Source: Topomyia yanbarensis
Taxonomy: Eukaryota > Arthropoda > Insecta > Diptera > Culicidae
Direction: 5' to 3'
Length of the DNA stretch: 64,000 bases
Assembly: GCF_030247195.1 (NCBI RefSeq)
Contig: NC_080670.1
Span: 34,396,497 to 34,460,496, forward strand
Positions 12,201-22,916 of the stretch are shown here, piece by piece. Below the pieces are notes generated by a model that ran no database searches, was not told the origin of the DNA, and saw only the letters and a program-made list of their open reading frames with translations. The number at the start of each line of letters is the position of its first letter. Position 1 is the stretch's first letter. The position numbers and the translations under genes are program-made.

Positions 12201-15200
12201 TTAGTCGTCAATGTTTCCAACGTTATTGCCATCTCGTTGTATGAATACTGTAATTGGAGATAGTTACGTTACTCAGTTTATCAAAACAGCAGCCCTAGGA
12301 GGAGCCTAGTCTGTAGAATATACTAACTTGTAAGGTGATGCATCCAAACAGAATATTTTATGTTTATTTGTCCAAGGCTCCTGTATTAGAGCGATGTTTC
12401 TATACTCTTCCGTGAACCCTTCGGCAAGGACGCTTTTTCTGGCTATCGAATTATTAAGAATCTTCGTCACCTTCATTGTATTTACGGCGATCCGCAGCCT
12501 GTGTGCTACTTGACTCTCTGTTGACCGCATCCCAGCTATGCCCATCGTGGCACATCTCTTTCACGATATTGTCGATTAACACGCCGGGCATACCCCTTCG
12601 AGCTTCTTCGAACCTACGGCATTTGAACACCTGTTCCGGCGTCTCTTACACGTTCACACATTCCGGGCAAAGGGGTGACGAAGTATTTCCAAACCAATGC
12701 AGGTACTTCCGGAGGCATCCATGCCCGGACAAAAACTGCGTCAAATGGAAGCTCACCTTTCCATGCTTCCTATGCACCAACGCCAACACATTTGGAATAA
12801 TTCGGTGGGTCCACCATCGTTTCTCCGCGATGTCCCATTCTTGGTGACACTTAGCTGGAGTGATGCAGATGGGAATCATTTCGGTAATGACTCATACCAC
12901 CGATATCATTCTGTACGCGCTCTTGACACGAACACCATTAGACGAAAAGTGCTTATTAACTTCGTCCCGTTCCACTTTGAGTTCAGCGCCGCAGCAGTCC
13001 AGGACGATACGCCGTACCTCAGTATTTAGGTTGTTTTGAGTGTTTCCACCAGGAGACTTCGTCGTGCTGCATCTTGCTCCTCCAACGTTCAGCATGATAC
13101 TTGCCAATACGTTAGTTAACCTCGTAGCCTTCTCACATACATAGTCGACATGGCTGTTGTAATTTAACCGATCGTCGACCATCACACCCAGGTGCTTCGC
13201 ACGCATCTATTAAATTGAGTGTCCGCCAATGCTGATCACGACACTCTGGATTTATTTTTCGGTTGCTGACCAGCACTAACTCCGTCTTGTGGCGAGCCGT
13301 CCAGGTTTCTACGATGCCGATTGTCTCAGCTGTCAACATCTTCACTTGCTTGCTTGCTTCGCCAGTAATCGTCAGGACAACGTCACCTGCAAAACCGACT
13401 ATCTCGACTCCCCTGGGCAGTTTCAGTGTTCATTATGTTCCAGAACGTTGGGCTGTGTATGGTGCTCTGATGTTCTCCCGCCGTGATTCTAATCGACCTC
13501 TGCCCCATGCTCGTCTCGTAGACCAATACTCGGGTCTGAAAGTAAATTTTCAGAACCTTGCACAAATAGGCGGGAACCTCATTATGTGCAGTGCTACGGC
13601 GATAGCCACTCAGCTGGTGCTGTTGAACGCGTTCACGTCGATCGTTACCACGGCGCAGCAACAATTACCCCTTCAATGCTTTCTCCACGATCGCGATGAC
13701 TTTATGGATGGCATTCACCTTTCCGGGATCCAAACAGCCTCTGCGATAGTACGTTCTCACTTTCTGTGTAGTTCGTCGTGATGACCCTTTCCTGAAGTTT
13801 ATCAAGAGTGCTGAATACTCTTGGCATATAGGCTGATACGATTTTGGATCTCCTGGTGGCTTCCTTGATTTTGGCAGCAACAACAGCTTCGGGATCTTCC
13901 ATATCCGGGAAGTAGCCTTCGTCCAGGTATTTCTATGAAACTATTCTGAACATGTCCGGAAACGCCAGAATCGCGATCTTCAGTGCTATGTTGGGGATAC
14001 CGTCCGGACCGGGAGCTTTCATCGCTTTCAGCCCTTTTGTTACAATAAGGAGCTCGTCGTTGATTCTTGGCTATCACGACACAGTAAGCGTTGCCCCAGG
14101 GATTAGCGTCTACTTTTCTGCATAGCTCCTTCAAGCAGGTGCATTTACTAAGTACTATCTCGCGTTAAAAAGCTGCCCTAGCCGCCCGCAATGTCATCTT
14201 ACACTCTTCTCTGACTGCCTCAGATCTTGTTCTCTGAACGCGTCTTCCTTCTTTTCGGCAGGCAGCACGTACGATGCTGAGCCTGTCGTTCCACCAATAC
14301 GCCGAACACCGACAGGTTCTCGGCTCCATATTTCTTGGTATTGTTACGTCACACGCCCTCGCTAATGTTTCCGACAGTTTATCAGCATTCGGAATTGGCG
14401 CGAGGCTGTCAACACGAAGTGCTTCCACAAAAAAGGTCGAAGTCCTTTCTTTTCCACTTCCGCTCGCCAGTCCTCACTCTCCGCGTTACAGTAAAATTAC
14501 GCCGACCAATGGTGTAGTGGATCACTTGGTGATTGCTATGGTGATCGTACTGCCCATTAACTCGTTAATTCATCTTATCCATCTGTGACGGACTACAGAA
14601 TGTTACGTCGATGATGGATTCCCGACGGTCTTTACGGAATGTGCTAGCGGAACCTTCGTTGCACAGCCTTACATTCAGCTTCGTCAGGGTTTCGAACATG
14701 CTGTAACATCTTGCGTTGGTCAGTCTACTACCACACTCCACTGCCCAAGCGTCTCCTCCTATAACAACCACAGTTCGTCCGACTAACGAGTTGGTTAGTA
14801 CGTCCAGCATCCGATTGTACTGATCTGGCGTTCACCGTATGACAGTTGCAAACGAATACGCCGTTGATCCTGGCGATCACGAAGCTTTCGTGTGTGTTAT
14901 CCACCACCCCTTGGACAGGGAACTTGGACCATCACTTTGATTCCCGCTATCCCTGCACTATCCACCACCCAGTTACCGTTGTCGGGAGGAACACGATACG
15001 GCTCTGCAATAATTGCAACGTCGCACTTCGCTTCTGTTGTTGTTGACTGCCACAACAGTCGCTGTGTAATGTCGCAATGAATGAAATTAAGCTGAGTTAT
15101 CCCCATCACCCTGCCTGCCTTCACCTTTTTGTACTCTGGACATAAGAAGCCTTCCGTCATATGGTCTATCCCGCCTTCTTTTATGCACCCATTTCGGTTG

Positions 15201-18200
15201 TTTTGTGAAACCTAGCAATGTGTCCCTTCTCCCCACATTTTCTGCACAGATCAGATCTGTCCGGTCCTTTACTGTTTTTGTACCTCTTCGTTTATTTAAT
15301 TACTCAATCGTAACGAACACACCGACCATCCGGCTTTGGTCTTACCGGTCGACATTAGCTGGTTGGCTGCGACTGGCGATAAGCGTATCGCTGTTATCTG
15401 TGTTGAATTATACGCTTACATTGCTCTATTAGCGCGCTCCTCACTTCATCTTCCGTTTTGATCTCATCCAGATTCCTGCACTCGACAACTACTTCCTTCC
15501 CGATAAGTCGAGCTCTTGATTAATGGTTCCTTCTTCAGGTCAAACAGCATCTCGCTTTTTTAAGTCCGCCTGGTTCTTACTACGTTCTCCCCCAGCTCCT
15601 TCAATTTGAAATTCTTTCTCGCCCTTTTGTGGATCGCAGCGTACGTCACGCCGTCGTTTACTTTGACGACTAGAGTATCTCCCTATACCACTCCAAGCAC
15701 GGCAGAAGGTCTTCTCTCTTCTTTTTTACTTTCCATCCTCTCTTCTACGGTTTCTACGGTTCGTCATTCACTCTCCGTTTGTCTCCTGTTTCGCTGTCCT
15801 TCACCGCCTTCTTGGGTTTCTTTGGTGCCTCCTTTCCAGGTGTTTCCCTCACTCTTTTCACAGAGCGGGAATACCGGTCACCCTTTGGCGTCTCGCAGGC
15901 TTCTGCTTTCGCTACATCCGTGATCTTCAGTGTCCTTTTGGCGTTTTCAGCTCCCTCCAGTAACGCCATCTGTTTGCATTTGGCTACTACTATGCCGGAT
16001 TTGATGCTAGATCTCTGATCTGATCGTGCACGTTGCCCCGGCTTGCTCACGAATTCGTAGAACTCTTCAATTTTTTGTCTTAGCTTCGACATTTTACGCA
16101 ACCAAGACTGCTTGTCTTTTTGGATAATGCTTGATTTGGGCGTGCACACCTGAAACCCTATCATTCATTGGCGCCTTATTGGTTTGTTGCGTTTGTTGTA
16201 CTTGGTCGTTTTGCTGGGTCGGTGACCTCGCTGACCCATTTTGGGCGAACGCGTTCACCACACTTGCACTGTTAGATTGCTTATATTTTTGTCTTTTAAG
16301 TTTTTTTGGGTCCCAACTCCAAGCCGTTATCCGCTTCCGTTGTAGGTAGTCGCCTCTATATAATGCCATTGTTACCTTTGCAAGCAGTGAAGTCGCATGC
16401 AAAGGTTGATGCGGTCCTCCATGGAGTACCAAGTCAGATCGGCACTGATCAGGAACATCTACTGAGCCTACTACCACCGGCTAAGGTGCCGGGTTTCGAA
16501 GGTACTTGGTGACCTACCCAAATTTTAACCGGACGAAGGGCAGCCCGTACCATTAGCCCACTCTCCGTTTCGGGGAAGTGTCACCCATCCTTGCTAGGGT
16601 AATGGAATAGCGTGGCTGTTGGTCCGTGGATTAATTTCGATAAAATCCTTATTCACATCCGTGTTCTCATTACTAACAAAAACAAAAATTCAAATTTCTT
16701 CAAAAATAGTTCACACAGAAAAATTATAATTTAAAAGTCCGTAAATTCACAGTTGCATTCGTTTGGCCGCACATCAGATCGGCACAGAATAAGAAAATTT
16801 GTTATATTTCCACCGGAAATTTAATATTTGGTAGCTCCTCCTTTACTCTTAATGATTTCGAAAACTCTATTAGACATTGAGTTAACGAGGTTTCAGATAG
16901 TTTACGGATCGATTTGTTCCCAGTGTTCCCGTATACAGCTTTTGAGGTCCTTTGTAGAGTTGAACTGGCGCCCGTTTTGATAAATCTTTGAAGCTAATAT
17001 GCCGCAAAGGTTCTCAATTGGATTGCAATCCGGACTGCATGCTGGCCAATCAAGGACGGTGATTTCCTTCTCATTGAACCATGCTTTGGTTTGACGTGAT
17101 ACGTGAATCGACGCGTCTTTTCATCAGAGTGATTATCCAAGTGGGGCACCAAAACATCTTCCAGTAGCTCATAGTAGCTGCTGGAATTCATTTTTGTAGT
17201 AATCCAGCAGATGGGTAGCTTATGATCGAAAGAAAATCCTCCCCATACCATGACCGTGCCACCTCCAAAATTTCACTTGGAACGAGTGATTGATTTATTG
17301 AAAAATGATTTATATTTATTGAAAAAAATTACTTAGCGCCACTCATCGGTCCAGTGCATATGCTCCTGTGCAAACCGCAGACGATTTACCTTGTGTTGGG
17401 ATGTTAGCCTGGGTTTCGCCTTGGGTTTCATCCAATTAGATGTTTGGTGTGGTATTCAGAATCAGAACCCCACTAACAGTGGATTTGTGCACTGGAAGAT
17501 CGAGTTTGTTTATAATTTGACGGCAGTTTAAACGATTTTTTGTAGCTTCGTGCCGAATTTGACCTTTTTGTCTGGCCGAGAATTTAGCGTTCCCTGTACT
17601 TTGGGGGATTTTTAAGAAAATTTCGTACAACTTTCTCGGATCTGTTGATTTTCCGAGCAATTTCGCGATTGGAAAGATTCAGACTCTTCAGAATTCGAAT
17701 TTGGCCTATTTCCACTTCGTCCAACCGTTTTGCTTTACCCATATCTTAAAAAACAATATAATTGTTCAATGTTCCACGTTCACAATTTACAAGACTAACT
17801 GCCAAGTGAATAATCCTCCAGGAGTGGATACAAACGACTTAATATTGCAAAATCACTTGAAATTAAACCTGCGTCTAAACTTTTGCAACGAACCAAAATG
17901 ACAAAATCAGCTTAAAAGCCAAATTACCACCGTCAACAATAGCAATCGTCTAATGTAGAACTTATGTACGTAGTACGAGATGTCACTAATACATACATAA
18001 TGCCTATAGCTAGATTTGCACTGCAACAAAAAAGTTGGGATATATTTCATAAGTGCGACTAAACGAATGCCACTGTATTAGGCAATCCATTAGACGTTTG
18101 TTTGACAATTCAGCGGTGGGTTCTGTCAACAAGTCTACTCATGCGAACAGAAAAACTCGTCCGACAAACAACTTTCGTTAGTCCGATTCGTTTGATGTTA

Positions 18201-21200
18201 GATCAAATCAACGATATTGTCGGACGTCGCAGCCCTCTGAGTAACGTCAGAATAAGTAAACAAGAAATAATCAGCTGATCAGAAACGTCTCATGGATTGC
18301 CTAATACCGGTTGGGTTAGGGTACTTTTAGTCCCGCTTCGTCGGAGGGGCTATCGAAGTTATGAATTTTTTTAGAGGTTTACCAGAACCTAGTGCTACCC
18401 AAACCCAACCATATTCTAGCAAGATACCCGCAACTCGCAGTAGGTCCGTGGGGGAAGTCGTTCAGGCCCAGAACTCCTGTCCCGGCTGCCTCACAAATAC
18501 CGATAGTCTGTCTCTTTCAATAAGCACGCATCATCACCATACAGTGCAACGGGGAGTATCTGAAATGTGTATAAAGCAATTTTTTGGATTGTTTATAGGG
18601 ACGTTAGCTGACTACGCAAAACGTTTCTGTCAACGTTCTCACAGTCATGTCGCCTAGTGACTTGAACGAAAAAATTTTTCTAGTCACTAGGTGACGTGAC
18701 TTTGGGAATAGGGCCCAACATGTCACTAGCGTTCCAAGATATATGAACTCGCCGACAACCTCATACAGTATTCCATCCATTTCCCCTTAGAAATAAGCAC
18801 CGTTCTGGCCACCCCGTTCACTATCAGCTCCCATATACTTTGTCTTGACAGAATTTATGAGCAAGAAACAAACACCTCTTCCACTGCCCCATGATCGACT
18901 CCAAACATGTCGATGTCATGTGCGAAACCAAGGATAATATGAAATTGTATGACGATAGTTTCGTTCTTTTGTACACCAGACCTTCGTATCGCGATTCTGT
19001 CACGTTCGCCCGAATGACATTCGCCCGAAAGCCATTTGCCCGAATGTCACATAAACCCGAATGTCATTCACCCGAATGCCACGAACACCCGAAAGACATT
19101 CGCCCGAATGCAACATAAACCCGAATGCCATTCGCCCGAATTCCATATACCCGAAAAACATCGAAATGTCAATCGAAAAAAATTAATTTATTAAGATGAA
19201 ATACAAATTTTATTACATTTGATGCTATGAAGAAATTAACACTAAAGCTATACCAGTCAAATAGTTAATCCAATCACCTGGTTTGTATGATTTAACTAGG
19301 GTTTCCAGTTTTAGATCCTTTCGTGAGTTCTTTTTAGACTTTTTAGCTGTTGGTACCGCTTGTAGTGTACGTAAAACATACGTACTTTTCTCTTCAAGCT
19401 GCAACTGCTTCAACACACCATAGAATTTCCACGGCTGAACAAACCGTTTCATTTCTTGTGCTAGTCTTCTACATTATTGATGGTTCTAGGAATCTTTGTT
19501 GATACATTTTCGAAAACTGACCACGAAGCGGGGGGCAAAGAAGGGTTATCGAGAAACTTTTTGATTAGTTTCCTTCCTACCAAAAATACAATTTTTACTA
19601 ATGTAATACAAAAAATCGTCGAGAGCCTTTGGACAACTTTTCTTCAATTCTTCGAGTGCCATTGGAATACCTTGATGGGGCAAGAAAGCCAAGGCAACAA
19701 CTTGTTTGTACATTAGTTGTATTCTGTGATCTTCCGAATATTTTGTCTGAAGACAAAGTTGTTTTATTTTTCTGAAAAAAATTTGGTTTAGATGGAAGAA
19801 TCATCCGTGAATTAGGTGGAAGAATCATCCTGTCTCGAAATCCAATATTACGTAGAGCTATTTGGTATATAGATTCAAGAAATTGCTCTTGTTTTAAAAG
19901 AAGGAATCAACCCTTATGTTTGAGTATACCGGGCAGACGAGTGGATCAACAGTTTCTTTGCAAACTTATTTGGCATGCAGATCCAAGGATTTGTCATGTT
20001 TGAAAGAAGCAATAAACTCCTAATTGTGGGAAAAGAGCTGCTCATGTTTAAAAGAAGGAATCAATCCCTAAGTGTGAGTAAACCGGGCAAACAAGAGGAT
20101 CACCGTTTTGATTGCGAGGGCTATTTGGTATACAAACTCAAAGAACTGCTCATATTTAAAGAAGGAATCAACCCCTATATTTCAGTAAACCAAGCATACC
20201 AATGGATCACAGGTTTGCCGAGTAGGGACCTCCGCTTCGGTTCCTCGACCTCGGTAATTGTCGCAAAGCCGCATCACACTAGCTTCGCCACATAACATTT
20301 ATGAGCTACTATTTACTAACGGTGTTGTACCAAATGGACTTCCACCATGCAAGATATAATTACTAATTTAGTTGATTCAATTCGTTAACGGAACATCTAA
20401 ATATATATTTACCTCGATCGATGGTGTTTCCGAAAGATTTCTTATTATTTTGTCCGGTTTATCACAAGATTTCACCGCTCGAGCTGACAACTGCGTCCTA
20501 TATGCATCAGCACCTGAAGAGCATTTGTGGCGTTGGCAACAGAACCTCAGTGACGTCGGATAGTACACCTAAAAGCGATATCGCATAGCCACATTGGTCA
20601 GTGTACGGTTGACTAATGTGGCTACGCCACATCGCTTTCTGGCGCACTGTCCGACTTCGCTGCCGCTCAGTCGGCTTTAAACTAGCTATAGCCCCTATGT
20701 TTGAGTAAACCGGGCAAACAAGAGGATCACAGGTTTGCTTATAACTCCGGCGACGGGTGGATCAACGCCTCGTCCAACGGAACCTCAGCGGCTTTGCGCC
20801 GCTTCGGATCCTTGGCCTCGGATATGCGGCCAAGCCGCATCAGACTAGCTCTGCTGTATAAGCTCACCTGTTATTGTTCAGTTTAGCAAACTTTGGTTAA
20901 AGATTTCACATTTCCCGCTCGGATTTGGTTTATTTAGGTTAAAATACATCCTTTTGGCAAAAAAAACCGCATTAAAGTCGGACTTCTATCACTAAAGTCA
21001 GTAAACTAGACAATGACCCATTTTATATTATGCTTGCACACTAAACCAGCCAAAAGTTGTTCAGTAATTTCTTTTGACGACATGATCAGTAAAGTGACAT
21101 TTTTACGGAGCTATCAGCAAATTGTTTGAAAAATTGCGGTAAAGTTTTCACTTTTTAGCGATTTTCAGTAATTTTTCGAATAATTTGCTTAAACCCGCAA

Positions 21201-22572
21201 TATTTTTCACTGAATTTATCTGCACTTCTGTTTTTTTTCGGTGCATAAACATTATCCAGTAAAATACTGACTGATTGTTCGGCAAAATTGTACCAATATT
21301 ACCGAACCTCGTCAAAAACTTACAAAACAGGTACAGCTAATCATCTGTCAAGTCGCCGATTTCAGAGGAAACTGCTGACTGACCAGTATTTTTTGACTTT
21401 TGGAGAGAATGGATTGCGGAGAGTTCGGTAACCTAATTGTTTTACTGAATTGATTACCGAACGGTTTGCTGTTCAAAACCCCAGCAAAATTTTACTGTAC
21501 CCAGTAATTCAAATTAAGTGTGTGAGTGAATGTGGTATTCGGGTTAATGACATTCGGGCGAGTGGTCCATTCGGGTTGATGGCATTCGGGTAAATGGTCC
21601 ATTCTGGTAAATGGTTTTCGGGCGAACGTCATTCGGGTAAATGACTTTCGGGCGAATGTCATTCGGGCGAATGTGATAGAACCCGTATCGCACCTTTGAG
21701 CGCTATGTTGAATAACAAGTTAGAAAATTTATCACCCTGCTACAATTCATTCGCTTCCCATTGCAGCAAGCGCCAATGTCTTTCACGCAGCAGCTGCAAA
21801 AACACTCGCGCCATCACAACTCCAAATCGCACCACATTGTACAGCAGCAGCATCAACCGCACAATCAAGCGGCAGCTGGAGCAATATCGACCAATGCTAG
21901 CAGCAGTAAGTACGGTGGTTCCAAGAAGCACGCCCAGATCCTACCGAACGTCGAAGAGTACCAGTCAAATATAGGTTAGCAGCACGGAATTGTACGCCAA
22001 GCTAAAATTTATAATTCTGTTCTATTTTTTTCTTGCCAGCTACCAACATTCGAATGAACCCGAACGACGCCGACCTGTTTGACCTGGGTTGCATGTCACC
22101 GTTGTACGCGACACCACCGCACTCACCGAGCAGTGACATCAGTTCGCCGGGACAAAATCAACCGCCATCGTCGCTGGCCCAGCTCGGTAAGCAGTTCGAG
22201 GAGATGAACATCAGCCTTTCGAACAATAGTACGATCATGAATCCATCGGATAACCACTTCGCTCGGGATACTCACATGAGAATCATTCTGGGAAACAATC
22301 AGAAGGATCAGTTACAGGGAGGGTGAGTTCAGTGTAGATTTGTCAATCGTTTTACTAAACTCATATTGCTATTTGTCCTTAGAAAATCATCCAAACGTAG
22401 CGGTATTGCGACCAACCCAGCTATGCGGCTGATACGTAACCGGATCGATTCGGCGGCACAGTTGATTCGACGTACGAACAATATACTGAGCAGCGGTGGT
22501 AGCGGCCAAGGTTCTTCTAGCATCGGTGTCAAGTCCGGTACGTTTCAGTGGCGAAAGGAGAGTCAGATGTAA
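6258..22572 (+). CDS. ANKRD50: ANKRD50 orthologue: P-loop NTPase/ankyrin-repeat scaffold, seven exons
   Basis: Exons: 6258-10103, 10158-11511, 11570-11875, 11931-12184, 21767-21974, 22040-22322, 22383-22572. All introns are GT-AG and the splice is in frame (6,441 nt, 2,146 aa). Residues 1-330 are a low-complexity extension. AYLNREW leads into an NTPase domain with Walker A GSNGSGKT (394-401) and a Walker B-like LLLLIDSIDE (about 757-766). A helical region follows (LDDLRKSHVVKDVQQYI and GTLNGLYLYICQ blocks). About 17 ankyrin repeats span roughly 1260-1834, then a Ser/Gln-rich tail with conserved MSFTQQLQKHS and GIATNPAMRLIRN blocks. Domain order and these blocks match vertebrate ANKRD50, which acts with SNX27-retromer in endosome-to-surface recycling; that role is inferred by orthology. 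Compared with vertebrates, an acidic insert of about 245 residues (455-700) separates Walker A from Walker B. The ATG at 6258 is chosen as the first in-frame Met of the long exon. Confidence 0.93.
12300..16640 (-). mobile_element. Degenerate R1-clade non-LTR retrotransposon
   Basis: Read 5' to 3' on the minus strand. The 5' part (about 16640-15600) encodes a basic, Gln/Lys-rich gag-like segment. A CCHC-type knuckle start (LCRKCGEKGHIARFH) lies near 15265-15190. Endonuclease pieces follow (IAEPYRVPPDNGNW near 15000; a VVIGGDAWAVEWG-like block near 14760). Reverse-transcriptase pieces lie at about 14430-12890 (LGVMVDDRLNYNSHVDY near 13190). The C-terminal block HLTQFLSGHGCLRKYLH with CPEC (about 12770-12650) is characteristic of R1-type ORF2 tails. 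Reading frames are broken by many stops and frameshifts, so it is inactive. It sits antisense inside ANKRD50 intron 4. The clade call rests on motif recall; R1 is preferred over I/LOA with moderate certainty. Confidence 0.78.
16750..18075 (-). mobile_element. Tc1/mariner-superfamily DNA transposon, inactivated
   Basis: The terminal inverted repeats match over 23-24 bp: left CAGTTGCATTCGTTTGGCCG and inverted right CAGTGGCATTCGTTTAGTCG, both continuing CAC. The right end is followed by TA (18076-18077); the left flank is CA, probably a decayed TA. The 1.33 kb size is standard for Tc1. The minus strand encodes transposase pieces: an N-terminal HTH region (HEATKNRLNCRQIINKL, about 17560-17500), a MVWGGFSFD block (about 17250), and the end of the DDE domain with DWPACSPDCNPIEN (about 17060-17015). 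The frames are interrupted, so no functional transposase is made. Confidence 0.85.
18078..18304. mobile_element. 227 bp MITE family M1, copy 1
   Basis: The left end TTAGGCAATCCATTAGACGTT and inverted right end TTAGGCAATCCATGAGACGTT form about 21 bp near-perfect inverted repeats. A second copy at 58736-58962 has the same length and about 90% identity by eye, so this is a mobile family and not a chance palindrome. Termini read TTAGGC..GCCTAA. It lies directly beside the right end of the Tc1-like element. Confidence 0.85.
18646..18694. repeat. Short hairpin, CTAGTGACT arms
   Basis: GTCGCCTAGTGACT and AGTCACTAGGTGAC are inverted around a ~20 bp A/T-rich loop. The sequence after the right arm (GTGACTTTGGGAATAGGGCCC) resembles the end of a further small DNA transposon, but no matching opposite end was identified. 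Confidence 0.45.
18716..18984 (-). mobile_element. RTE-clade LINE fragment, 3' part (split by insertion)
   Basis: On the minus strand this encodes degenerate RTE reverse-transcriptase sequence matching the better-preserved copy at 26960-27195: an LGFAHDIDMFGVD block (counterpart of FADDIVVIGID), AVEEVF, and VGEFIYLGTLVTC. It continues without loss into 21692-21762 if the intervening 18993-21683 element and one 8 bp duplicate are removed, so both pieces are one old RTE fragment. It has stops and frameshifts and is inactive. Confidence 0.75.
18993..21683. mobile_element. 2.7 kb non-autonomous element with repeat-built TIRs, 8 bp TSD (hAT-like)
   Basis: The 8 bp direct repeat CGTATCGC lies at 18985-18992 and 21684-21691. 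Termini are GATTCTGTCACGTTCGCCCG on the left and, inverted, GGTTCTATCACATTCGCCCG on the right. Both arms (about 18993-19165 and 21535-21683) are arrays of the word TTCGCCCGAATGYCA. The 8 bp duplication suggests the hAT superfamily. The interior has no transposase. Units built around GAAGGAATCAACCC..GTAAACCGGGCAAACAAGAGGATCAC recur near 19894, 20050, 20155 and 20690. A 75-codon minus-strand ORF (19452-19225) is unrecognised. Confidence 0.75.
21692..21762 (-). mobile_element. RTE-clade LINE fragment, 5' part
   Basis: On the minus strand this encodes a NELQQGDKFSNLLFNIALK-type block, the RT motif just upstream of the FADD box, matching LKQGDAFSNLPFNIALEG at about 26876-26930. It is the other half of the fragment at 18716-18984. 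It ends only a few bases before the acceptor of ANKRD50 exon 5. Confidence 0.75.
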
Positions 22573-22893
22573 AAAAAAAGAACAGACACACACGCAGGGA
22601 GTATAACAGATTTACCTACACCAATCAGTAACTAGTAAACAACGCCATACTGCGCTATAGTTTTTTGTTGTTGTTTGGTAAGTTTGGTAGTATTTAAGGT
22701 TAGTTCGATTGTCGCCATAATCAACCACAGTGAGTGAGGCAACGGAAAGAACATAGGTACGGCTGGAACAGAACATGCTAAACAATCAATAGGAAAGGGG
22801 CGAAAATTAACGAATGTAGTAGCCAACGCTCAGAACCATAGCCAGATGCACCAATCATGTTGTGAACACACTGCTCTCTAGCCGTTAGTGCGT
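22573..22893 (+). other. Proximal 3' UTR of ANKRD50
   Basis: Sequence immediately downstream of the ANKRD50 stop codon. No ORF of interest and no AATAAA signal that can be assigned with confidence; the true 3' end may lie beyond the insertion at 22917-24410. Confidence 0.4.
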
Positions 22894-22916
22894 AGCGATG
22901 AACTCTTGCTTTTGTT

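Larger units (their letters stand above)
12185..21766 (+). other. ANKRD50 intron 4, transposon-filled (9,582 bp)
   Basis: The donor is GAG|GTGAGT at 12184/12185 and the acceptor is CCCATTGCAG|CAA at 21766/21767. The reading frame resumes in phase 0, with the conserved QAPMSFTQQLQ block straight after the acceptor. The other five introns are 54-65 bp, so nearly all of this length is inserted mobile DNA: an R1-clade remnant, a Tc1-like element, a MITE and an RTE fragment split by a hAT-like element. RTE-derived sequence reaches to within about 15 bp of the acceptor. Confidence 0.9.
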
